Program-made: the position numbers and the translations under genes
NCBI GenBank assembly: GCA_037176905.1
Contig: JBBBWG010031420.1
Coordinates: 1-64,000, forward strand
DNA length: 64,000 nt
Origin: Azolla pinnata
Taxonomy: Eukaryota > Streptophyta > Polypodiopsida > Salviniales > Salviniaceae
Direction: 5' to 3'
Notes under the pieces: model-generated
Database searches by the model: none
What the model was told of the DNA's origin: nothing
Seen by the model: the letters and a program-made list of their open reading frames with translations, nothing else
In this document: positions 1 through 9,500 of the stretch, one piece after another
Numbering within the stretch: position 1 is the first letter of the stretch
Layout of the letters: each line of letters starts with the position of its first letter

Positions 1-1
1 G

Positions 2-856
2 CAATGCCACTCCAGCGAGTTCCGGGGCGCGGGGTCGTCGGCGTGGGCCGGCAAGCGCTGCGTCGTCGTCGGCTCCAGCAACTCCGCGCACGACATCTGC
101 GCCGACCTCCGGGCGCACGGCGCCGCCCGCGTCACCATGCTCCAGCGCTCCTCCACCCACGTCGTGCGCTCCGCCACGATGCTCGCCACCGACCCGCTGC
201 CCTTCAGGGAGCGCTGCAAGTACTCGACCCGCGACGCCGACCTCCTGCTCGCGTCCGTGCCCTACAAGATCATGCACCGCCCCGGCATCGAGCTCACCAA
301 GCACGTCGCCGAGTTGGACTCGGAGTTCTACCGCGGCCTCCACGCCGTCGGCTTCATGCACGACTTCGGCGACGACGGCTCGGGGATGGTGATGAAGTAC
401 CTGCGGAGGGCGTCGGGCTTCTCCATCGACATGGGCGCGTCGGAGATGCTGATCAGGGGCGAGATCGCGCTGAGGAGCGGGGTGAGCGTGACGGAGATGA
501 AGGAGCAGAGCGTGGTGCTGAGCGACGGCAGCGAGCTCGACGCGGACCTCGTCGTGTATGCGACAGGGTACAGGCCGATGAACGAACAGGTGGCCAAGCT
601 CATCTCGCAGGACGTGGCCGACAAGGTCGGCAAGTGCTGGGGTTTGGGGTCGAACACGACCAGGGATCCGGGGCCGTGGGAGCGCGAGCTGCGCAACATG
701 TGGAAGCCCACCCACCAAGAAGGGCTTTGGCTCGTTGGGAACTCCTTCCAGGAATGCCGCCATTACTCGCTGTACCTGGCGCTGCAACTCAAAGCGCGCA
801 TGGAGGGCATCCCCGTCCACGTCTACGGCATGGGCAAGGTCCACCACTTGAATTAG
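2..856 (+). CDS. Flavin-containing monooxygenase (NTF2-FMO type), 3' part, cut by window edge
   Basis: This is the C-terminal 284 residues of a class B flavin monooxygenase; the 5' part lies outside the window. The frame is open from base 2, before the first internal ATG at 137. The visible part begins inside the FMO-identifying motif (QCHSSEFRG). It continues with the NADPH-binding Rossmann loop VVVGSSNSAHD and the C-terminal ATGY motif (DLVVYATGYRPM), and stops at TAG. By eye it is about three quarters identical to residues 350-631 of the complete FMO at 24973-26868, with the same ending (VYGMGKVHH). Enzymes of this family use FAD, NADPH and O2 to oxygenate N, S or a keto-acid side chain; the substrate here is unknown. 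The gene is very GC-rich with G/C at most third positions, unlike the AT-rich DNA around it. No intron is visible. Confidence 0.88.
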   Translation, partial: QCHSSEFRGAGSSAWAGKRCVVVGSSNSAHDICADLRAHGAARVTMLQRSSTHVVRSATMLATDPLPFRERCKYSTRDADLLLASVPYKIMHRPGIELTKHVAELDSEFYRGLHAVGFMHDFGDDGSGMVMKYLRRASGFSIDMGASEMLIRGEIALRSGVSVTEMKEQSVVLSDGSELDADLVVYATGYRPMNEQVAKLISQDVADKVGKCWGLGSNTTRDPGPWERELRNMWKPTHQEGLWLVGNSFQECRHYSLYLALQLKARMEGIPVHVYGMGKVHHLN

Positions 857-2328
857 CTCAGTCATCGGTGCAACGCTCATCTCTTCTTGCTAAGTTGTAT
901 TGCCCAACAATCAATAAGCCAAAGCTCGACCGGTCGCTGGTATTTCTTGAATACGGTCGAATACCGGTTGTGTCTCCATGTCGAGTACTTGTGAAAAGCC
1001 ATGCGTCCGCAGGTCATGCTTTGTAGCGCAAAGTTTTGCTCTTATCGTGGAAGGTTTTCTGGAATAACTTGCAAGATACCAATTCACGGTGTGCCAATGA
1101 TTGGTACTAGTTGTCAACATTCTCCGTAAAGAGCTTTGTAATTTGGTTAAAAGTGGGTGGGCAAATTTACTGGTGGCCCAAAATGAATTTAAGGAATTGA
1201 GGAATAGGTGAGATGTGGTTTTCATTCCAAAGGACCACGGAGGGGCACTAGATGGTATAGGGGTAATCTATTGTTGGTCTTGAGATTGTTGACAGGGTTA
1301 TGGGATCTGTGGAAGTTTCTAGTAAGGGTGGGATAAATTGAGATGGCTCTAGTTCCCAATTAACTTGAGAATTCAAAGAAATGCTTGGAATGGTTAGTTT
1401 GTTAGATGAGAAGTTGACCAATAGGATAATTGATGTTATGTTGAAAGGTAAGGTCGTGTTGAAAGACACATAATTGCTGCTATTTAGCAATTACGTGAAT
1501 AATAATTGTAGAGTTTCCATGCCATATTGTCCAAGCTAAGAGGCATTGAGTTAATAAAGATATGCTCTCGGACATTAATCATGCTGTTGTTCACATGGTT
1601 GCGGTTGTTGAGATTGTTCTCGATGTTTGGTATGACATTCACGTTCAAGGTGTCCATTACAACCAAAATATGTATAAACTTTCTTGCTCCTCCGAAATGC
1701 CAATCCCCTTTTGAATTGGTGTTGAAAGGGGTTGAAATCGCTTTCTTTTCTCAGATGCGTGCCATGAGAGAATTGGTGGTGAGGCCTACCAGCCGATGCT
1801 TGTTTGGTGATGGAAGGTTGTCCTTAAAGAGGGCAGCTTCTCTACGAGAAGAATTGCTTAAAAAAGGTTAGAATTGAATTGGAGTGGGTCCGGTCCGCCT
1901 TTCATCCAGAAATTTGATGATTTCTTGGTTTTTCGAAAGACTAGAGGTTATGAGAGGAGCTTTTGCTACAGTGCAATTTGGGTCATGATCGACCATACCT
2001 GTGCGTATATATACGTATGTGAGAGTATGTATGTGTATATATACGGCATCGAGCTCAACCGACGGATCGCAGACATCGAGCGCAACCCTAAACCCCATTG
2101 CAAAAGCCCTGCTACAGATTGGGTTTGCAGGATCAACATTTGAGCAAGGCCTTTGTATTCGTAGTTTTATGGAAAGACCGAGTGAGATTCGATGCGTAAG
2201 AGGTCGGGTCGATCCACCGGTGGTTGTGGTGCTGGAGCTCGATAGTCGTCTGATTTTAGCCGATAATCGCGATGACATCCTCTAATCCATCATCAAGCCT
2301 GGGGCATGATTAGCTTTCAAAACCAGTG

Positions 2329-2377
2329 TTTAGGGTTTAGGGTTGAGGGGTGAGGGTTTAGGGCTTAGGGTTTAGGG
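2329..2377 (+). repeat. Interstitial telomere-like TTTAGGG block
   Basis: About seven imperfect copies of TTTAGGG, the plant telomere unit, lie about 420 bp upstream of the PPR start codon. An isolated AACCCTAAA core also occurs near 2087. In plants such telo-boxes occur in promoters of housekeeping and translation genes; a scar of telomeric DNA insertion is the alternative. Confidence 0.8.
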
Positions 2378-2589
2378 ATCCACACTCAATGCCATTCGGG
2401 TTGGGGCACAAAAAGCAGAAAGCAGAAAGCTAAGATCCTCTGTTCTAAGATCACATCAGGGAGGCAGGAAGCAGGAAAGGAAAAAGGGATGAAGAAGAAG
2501 AAGCAGAAGAAGATGATGGTGGTGGTGGTGGTGAAGATGGAGGAATGGAAAAGGTGAAGATGAAGATTCCATGAAAGCAGGGATGGAAA

Positions 2590-2597
2590 AGAAGAAG

Positions 2598-2627
<30 letters not shown>
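2590..2627 (+). repeat. GAA microsatellite
   Basis: About 13 GAA units upstream of the PPR gene, probably in its promoter or 5' leader. Open frames across it (poly-Leu, poly-Phe) are artefacts of the repeat. Confidence 0.85.
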
Positions 2628-2628
<1 letters not shown>

Positions 2629-2795
2629 GGTAGCAGTAGCAGAGCAGCCAAAGGACCCAGATGGGCTGTATGCAAATCCAATGGGCTATGGCCTTTCTTT
2701 TTGGATCTGTGTAATTTGCGCTGAGGATATCCCCCCTGCTCTTCTCCTTCCCTCGAGCCTGAAGGGAGAGGAAATGGCAGTGGATCAATGAATGG

Positions 2796-5700
2796 ATGAT
2801 GAGTCCTCTCCTGGACAAGAAATCCTCCAGAGCTGCTATCCGCCCAACATGTGGAGACAACGAGCTTGCAAGTAAGTCTCTCTCCATCGCGAGTTCTATG
2901 ATTCAACAAGGCATACCGCTGTGCAGAGACCATGTCTATAGCCTGCTACAGTCATGCCTTACCGTCAAAGATGCCACTTCTAGCGCCAGGATGATTCATA
3001 CACATGTATTGTACAGCGGCCTTGATGCTTCGACCACCTTCAACGATCACCTTATTCGGATCTATGCTTCGTGTAAGTGCCTCGACGCGGCCGAGGCTGT
3101 GTTCAGGAGTGCAAAGAAACCTAGTTCGCACACGTGGAATGCAATCATTTCGGCGCATGCTTCGTCAGGAGAACATGGGAGAGCTTTCGAACTCTATGAC
3201 GAAATGCAGCATGGAGGCTTCGAACCCAATAAGTACATTTTGCAGTGTGTTTTGAATGCGTGTTCCGATGTTGAATCGCTTCAAAAGGGTTCTTCCGTGC
3301 ATGACCAAGTTGTAAGATCTAGTCTGGAGTTAGACTTAGCTGTTGGTAGTGGCATCGTGGATTTGTATGTGAGATGTGGGAGATTATATGATGCCAAGAA
3401 TGTTTTTGACAATTTGCCAAGCCATGATGTAGTCTTATGGAACATAATGATCACAGGATTTTATGAGAATAGGCAGGATCATGTTGCTATTAAACATTTT
3501 CACATGATGGAAAAGGAGGGTACCATGCCTGATGTCGGAGTCTTTATTGTTATTTTGAAATCATGTAGCAGAGTAGGATCTCTAGAACAAGGGAGGCTCA
3601 TGCACTACCAGATCATTTTGTATGGACTTGAGTCCGATGTTACTCTCAGTAGCTCTCTCATTGATTTGTATGGCAAATGTGAGGGCTTATTCGAAGCACA
3701 ACATGTCTTCGGCATGCTGGATGACAAAGGTATAGTTTCTTGGAACTCGCTAATAGCAGCATCTCTACCACTTGGATATGCAGCCATTGAAGTGTTTGAA
3801 AGCATGATGGAACTCGGGCTTGGTGCTGATAAGATCACATATCTACATGTCCTGAAAGCATGTGGGAATTCCAAAGCCTTTCTAAATGGCTGCTGCCTGC
3901 ATGACCATGTTGTCCGAGATGGATTAGAATCTGACCCAGAAATTGGATGCACGCTCATTAGCATGCACGCCAAATGCGGAAGATTACACGAAGCCAGGAA
4001 TGTGTTCGACAAGATGCCAACTAAAGATATTATCTCCTGGAGTGCAATTATTGGCAGTTATGTCGATAACAAGCAGCCCAGAATTGCACTTCACATGTTC
4101 AATCGATTGACTGCTGAAAGCATCGTTCCCATCAAAGTGACATTGATTTATGTTTTGAAAGCCTGTGGTGATGCAGGGGATATACAGAAAGGCAGGTCCA
4201 TACACAACCATGCTGTTAAGAGTGGTCTGGTATCATGTGACAATGTTGTAAGTGCAGTTGTGGATATGTATGCTAGATGCTCGAACCTTGCTGAGGCAAG
4301 AAAGGTTTTTGACTCTTCGTCTTGTCAAGACACAGTTTTGTGGGGCATAATCATTTCGGCTTATGCCCAGAATGGGCACAGTGAATTCGCGCTACAGTTG
4401 TTCGATAAGATGCGAAGGCAGGGCTTAAGTGCAGATAAACCCATGTTCCTATGCATTCTTGAAATATGTGGCACTTCAAGAGCCATAATAAAAGGTAGGC
4501 TCGTGCATGATCAACTCATGAGAAGTACATATGCAGATGATGTAAGCATCAGCAATGCCCTTATTGACATGTACGCTGAATGTGGTATGCTGGAAGATGC
4601 TTGCAGTGTCTTTATTGGCCTACCAGATCCAGATGCAACAGCTTGGGGTGCATTAATTGCAGGATTTGTTGAAAATGGTTATAGCTCTCTTGCCTTGAAC
4701 CTGTTCATGAAAATGCAGGAAAGAGATCTGATTCCCGAGAAGGCCACACTTACGTGTCTTCTACATGCTTGCTGCCATACAAAATCTACAAGGCAGGCTA
4801 GGTTGATGCACAATTACATCGTCTTGAATCAGCTTGACAAGGACGTTGTGATTGGGAACTCTCTAATTGACATGTATTGCAAGTGTGATAGCCTCGACGA
4901 CGCCCAAAGTATATTCAACCAGATCGAAAGTCCTGATGACATTTCATGGAATATGATTATTTCAGGTTACAACCAGAGTGGACAAGGTGTCCCTGCACTG
5001 AAGATTTTTGAAAAGATGCAAGATCAAGATGAAACTTTGAACACCTTCATGTTCTCATACACCTTAAAATCATGTAGCGTAGCTATGTTAGTGATTCCAG
5101 GCAGGATTTTGCATCACCGTATCATGAGCATTGGATTGGAAGCTGATTTGGTAGTGGCTAATGCACTTATCAATATGTACTCAAAATGTGGGTATCTCTG
5201 TGATGCTAGAAGGATTTTTGATCGTATGAAGTGTAGAGATGAGTTCTCCTGGGGTGCAATGGTAACATGCCATGCGCTTCATGATGATAACTACGAGGTA
5301 TTGGAGCTTTACATGAGAATGGAAGCAGATGGTATAAAGAAAGATGTTGTGACATTATCTTGCTCATTGAAAGCATGTAGTAGCATTGGTGCGCTCAAGC
5401 ATGGTAGGCTGGTTCATGACCATGTGATCAGGTCAGGAAGTGAGATGAATGTCATTGTCAGTACTGCATTGATAGGTATGTATGCTAAGTGTGGTAACTC
5501 AATGGAGGCTCACCGAGTGTTTGAAAAAGGATATACACGAAATGAAGCATCTTGGACAGCACTGATTTTAGCATTTGTTCAAGATGGGAACTTCCAGCTT
5601 GTACGAGAGTGCCTCATGTATATGCAACTAGACGGATATATGCCAGATAGCCAAACATTCACTAGTATACTTGCAGCATGCGCCGATTCAGGTCGGATGG

Positions 5701-5996
5701 ATGCAAGTCATGGATGCATGGAATCCATGAAAGAAGTTCACGGTATTTTACCCACGATCGAGCATATGAATTGTATCATCGATGCTCTTGCTAGAGCTGG
5801 GCGCTTACATGAGGCTGAGGAGCTGCTGCAGACCATGCCGATGCCACCTGATAAGATTGGCTGGGTATCTTTGCTAGCAGGTTGTCAAAGCTATGGAAAC
5901 GCGAACGTTGGGAGGCAGTGCTTGAATGAAGTGGCTAAGATTGATCCTAGCGGTACGGGTAGTTACATGATGATGGCAAATATCTGTGCTGCCTGA
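2796..5996 (+). CDS. Pentatricopeptide repeat (PPR) protein, PLS class, ends in an E1-like motif
   Basis: A single-exon gene of 1066 residues. After a short N-terminus it is an unbroken run of about ten blocks of roughly 100 residues. Each block holds P-, L- and S-type PPR motifs, recognisable from repeated signatures such as ALIDMYAKCG, ARKVFD and SWNAIISA. Proteins of this class bind organellar RNA one base per motif and direct editing, cleavage or stabilisation in plastids or mitochondria. The C-terminus (about 960-1066; CIIDALARAGRLHEAEELL, then PDKIGWVSLLAGC) is the usual post-array region leading into E1. The protein stops at ANICAA, so no E2 or DYW deaminase domain is present. The start is one of two adjacent ATGs (2796, 2799). 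The N-terminus is not a clear transit peptide, so the true start or targeting is uncertain. RNA target unknown. Confidence 0.93.
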   Translation: MMSPLLDKKSSRAAIRPTCGDNELASKSLSIASSMIQQGIPLCRDHVYSLLQSCLTVKDATSSARMIHTHVLYSGLDASTTFNDHLIRIYASCKCLDAAEAVFRSAKKPSSHTWNAIISAHASSGEHGRAFELYDEMQHGGFEPNKYILQCVLNACSDVESLQKGSSVHDQVVRSSLELDLAVGSGIVDLYVRCGRLYDAKNVFDNLPSHDVVLWNIMITGFYENRQDHVAIKHFHMMEKEGTMPDVGVFIVILKSCSRVGSLEQGRLMHYQIILYGLESDVTLSSSLIDLYGKCEGLFEAQHVFGMLDDKGIVSWNSLIAASLPLGYAAIEVFESMMELGLGADKITYLHVLKACGNSKAFLNGCCLHDHVVRDGLESDPEIGCTLISMHAKCGRLHEARNVFDKMPTKDIISWSAIIGSYVDNKQPRIALHMFNRLTAESIVPIKVTLIYVLKACGDAGDIQKGRSIHNHAVKSGLVSCDNVVSAVVDMYARCSNLAEARKVFDSSSCQDTVLWGIIISAYAQNGHSEFALQLFDKMRRQGLSADKPMFLCILEICGTSRAIIKGRLVHDQLMRSTYADDVSISNALIDMYAECGMLEDACSVFIGLPDPDATAWGALIAGFVENGYSSLALNLFMKMQERDLIPEKATLTCLLHACCHTKSTRQARLMHNYIVLNQLDKDVVIGNSLIDMYCKCDSLDDAQSIFNQIESPDDISWNMIISGYNQSGQGVPALKIFEKMQDQDETLNTFMFSYTLKSCSVAMLVIPGRILHHRIMSIGLEADLVVANALINMYSKCGYLCDARRIFDRMKCRDEFSWGAMVTCHALHDDNYEVLELYMRMEADGIKKDVVTLSCSLKACSSIGALKHGRLVHDHVIRSGSEMNVIVSTALIGMYAKCGNSMEAHRVFEKGYTRNEASWTALILAFVQDGNFQLVRECLMYMQLDGYMPDSQTFTSILAACADSGRMDASHGCMESMKEVHGILPTIEHMNCIIDALARAGRLHEAEELLQTMPMPPDKIGWVSLLAGCQSYGNANVGRQCLNEVAKIDPSGTGSYMMMANICAA

Positions 5997-6541
5997 AAGC
6001 TGGATGAGAAACGGCAAGGCATATACTCTACTGTATGAATTGAACATAGCAAGTGTGTTCAAATGCATGAAGCAAGGAGCTTAGGGATGAGCTGAATTCT
6101 GCTCTTTCACCCATACACTAAAACTATCTCATAATCCATCAAATTTGCACTAATACAATACACGGAGTATTTAAGCAAAGATCAAAATAACTGAATTAAC
6201 TGTGCCCCATATAAAACAGCACGGAACTACATACACAATTCAAGCGTATCATGCTCATGACGGACTGCTCATATTCTTTTCCAAAGCAAAGCAATGCCTT
6301 TTCTTTGGACCTTCAAAAGACCGCATCCACATTTGGCACATCCCACAAAAGGAGCTAGCAAATCACAATAGCAACATGCCAAACCGTACGCAGCTACGTT
6401 TAAAGGGGCATAAAGTTACATCCTTGCAAGTTCAATATATAAGCAGCATTTCACTGGAGAGCCGTCTGCTCATTTTATGCATAAGTAATCTATGTGCATG
6501 TTTAAGCTTCCAATAACATATACAAACCTTTGAGGTTTTCA
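5997..6541. other. Convergent intergenic region between PPR and IBR5
   Basis: AT-rich 545 bp between two convergent stop codons. It should hold both 3' UTRs and poly(A) sites. Nothing else recognised. Confidence 0.6.
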
Positions 6542-9500
6542 CTATGAGCTATCCATTGTGCTATCCATTGCTGTGATATTGCTTGATCCAACGTCTTGCT
6601 CCTGTCTTGTGGCTCCAAAAACAAAATTGCTTGGTGGCACCATGGAACCACTACTTGAACTGAACGACAAGAGGTTCACTGGGGAGGAAAAGGAAGCTGA
6701 GGGGCTGAAAAATGGGGTGGATAAAGGTGGTGTGGCAGTTGGGTATCCAAACCTGAACCCTACACCAGTTTCAGTTGGAAACATGGTTGACTTGGGCCCA
6801 TCAGATCCAAACACTTCCGCTTCATACACTTGTAGTTGTTGACCTACAGCTGGTTATATGCATGACAGTTTCTCAGAATGTGTGGACAAAAAGTATAACA
6901 AGGACATGACAAGCAAAGAAAGACTGACACAATGATGTTCCATCTTGATCCAGCTAGGGCCAAGTTCTAAAATATTTTTCTTTCAGACATCTTTAAACCA
7001 ACTACGTAAAAGTGGAATACAGATATATGCCTGCCTGCACAATTGCTGCAGATTGTTTCAAATCACTTCCTCAAAAGTACAACATCTTCTTATTCATCAG
7101 CACACAAGCTCTTTCAAAAGCCAGCCGGAAGTGTCAAGACTCATGGTTCAAACAGAAGACATCTTTTTGAACCCAGAGATTTTTCAACTTGGTCAAAGTT
7201 GCAACCACAGTTTGAAATCGACTCTTTTCAGCTTTTCAATATTCAATAAAAATTTAGACATGATTTCACCGAACTCGCCAAGGATAAACCTCTCACACGG
7301 AGAATCAAAAGGAAGTTTTTCCTCTTAATCAGAGCTAAGAACCAACATTAAGAGATGAATCATTAACCACCATGGTCTAGTAACAACAGGCAACATAAAT
7401 TCAAAGAATAACATTACATGGGCAAGAAAAGATCTACTTACAGAATCCACCTTTTCACTTATCATTACTTCACAAAAGGAGAATCAAGTTTGATAAGTGT
7501 TCTAGTTTCACATGATGCTGCTGTTTTGAGAAAGGGGATATCAAGCATAGTTAGCACAGTAAGAATCCAACTATAATCAGAAAAACCCAGACAGACACCA
7601 TATCACAAAAAAAAAATGAAAACCACAGAAACTTGATATCAGTAATAGTAAACCTGTTGCAGAAGAAGCAGGCAAAGCTGATCAAGGTCAAAGGGGTAAT
7701 AAAGACTACAAATATGGGAAAGGATGGAAAAGGATGACTTAAGATCAGTTGAACAAGCTTGCACACAGCTGATTGCCTTCCTCTGTTTCTGCTTTGCACT
7801 TTGCTAGACAGTTAGGATACTTTCAAGACTGCTCTTCACAATTCAAATGCGACGCTTTTGTATATGGATCCTTAAAAGTTCTCTACTCAGGAAACAATGA
7901 ACCAGCAAGACAATGAATCTAGTGAGTCCTCCAATGCTTTGAAAACTATGGGTGAGTCACAACAAAGAGGCAGATCAGACGCCAAAGGCCACAATAAATC
8001 ATGTGGTATGGATGTAGAGTGCCATCATTGTGGCAAAAAAGGATCACTTTAAAGGTGACTACTACGCATGGAAAAAGAAAAAGAGAAAGATGACAGATGG
8101 TAGCAAAGAAGAGACCAGTTTTAGAATTGATGAGGTGAATGTAGAAATGATTTATTGCTTGTCTGTCATGCTTTAGTGCACATGCTTTATGTGCGGTGAA
8201 CATGTCAGAAGACTACTCACAATGTCTCTCATCCTCATTGTGAGTTGTCTTATGACTAGACGGGGTAAACACGGTGTTTACAGTGATGGAAAAGGAAAAC
8301 CTGGAAGGAATCTATAGTTCCGGCCAATGGTTATAAAAGCGATCCTTTATATCTCCATGTATTTAGTGTGAGTGATTGATCATATTGTTGTCATAACCGA
8401 GAACCAAAATGTTTCTGTGACATCGTTGGTTAGGAAACATGAGTCAAACTTGCTCTTTCATTTGGATTGCTTTCATTTCCTCGTTATGCTGATTTTTGAG
8501 CATTGTGATCATTGTGTTTGCGATAAACATGCACAAATGTCTTACAAAAAGCTTCTTTAGCTGAAATTGTCTCCTCTCAGATGCTCAGATTATTTTTAGA
8601 GGGGTGGGGAAACGATGGGAGTATCTTTGCCTCCATATGTGAAACTCAGGAGCAGAAGACAGCCCTATGCCTGATGATAAAATGAGATTCCATATTGTTC
8701 AGCTGTTAGTAGTATGACGTATGCTATGGTTGCTACACATCCTGAGATTGTTGTTAAAGTGGGAGTGGCTGGCAGGTATATGGAAAGGCCTGGCAAAAAG
8801 CATTGGACGGCAGTACAAGGTATTATGAGATATCTCAAAAGGCACAAAGATTGTGCATCTGCAGAAGGCATCTATCTAGCATTGGCTTTACAGGTGGAGA
8901 CCAAGCTGGTGTGCAGACTGCAGGAAGTTACCTTCTGTTTATTCTCAGAGGAAAAGTGTGTTGCATTGTCTACTACAAAGGCAGAGTCCATTGAGGCAGC
9001 TTTCATATGTCCAGTGGGAGATCTTGGCTAGCACAGAACCTTGTTTTTCATGCAAAGACAGACCAAATATAGGTGAAGAACATCCAGCTTGTCAAAGTGC
9101 ACGCAGAAGATAATCCTAGGAAAGCTGTTTGGTCATTGCAAACAAAAAATGGGAGTTGTATAGACATATATTTTCAGCTGATCCTATCTTCTCTCAAAGC
9201 ACATTGCATTTAGGACGAGGATCATGCCTTCTATTGATGGACAGGTGCTATCATACCCTTACCACTTCTAACCATTGTATCTATCTATAACAAAATCTAA
9301 AGAAGTACACTCTATTGCCCAAAAATCAGTGTGCATTCTCGGTTCTGCCTCCGCGTCTATCAAACTATGGGATCACAAGCCTCAGAACAAAAACATCACC
9401 ATTTACAAGACTTTAAGGATCTAAATGACAAGAAAAATAGATTGAATAAAAATGCAGAAAACCACAAGAACACAGACTGCACATAAAATAATATGAAAGA

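Larger units (their letters stand above)
857..2795. other. Intergenic stretch between FMO and PPR genes
   Basis: No gene recognised. Composition falls abruptly from GC-rich to AT-rich after the FMO stop. Short open frames on both strands show no family resemblance. It holds a telomere-like block at 2329-2377 and a GAA microsatellite at 2590-2627, both upstream of the PPR gene. Confidence 0.6.

Noticed and set aside
4-1026. 340-codon frame overlapping the partial FMO
   Set aside because: Arg/Ala-rich out-of-frame translation of the FMO; the frame 2-856 carries the conserved motifs.
2456-2933. Minus-strand frames of 143-160 codons near the PPR start
   Set aside because: Caused by the GAA microsatellite (poly-Leu/Phe) and by antisense reading of the PPR 5' end.
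8714-9031. Possible host gene with the YMERPGKKHW motif
   Set aside because: It matches the copia polymerase/RNase H junction and lies inside an intron, so it is treated as a retroelement fossil.
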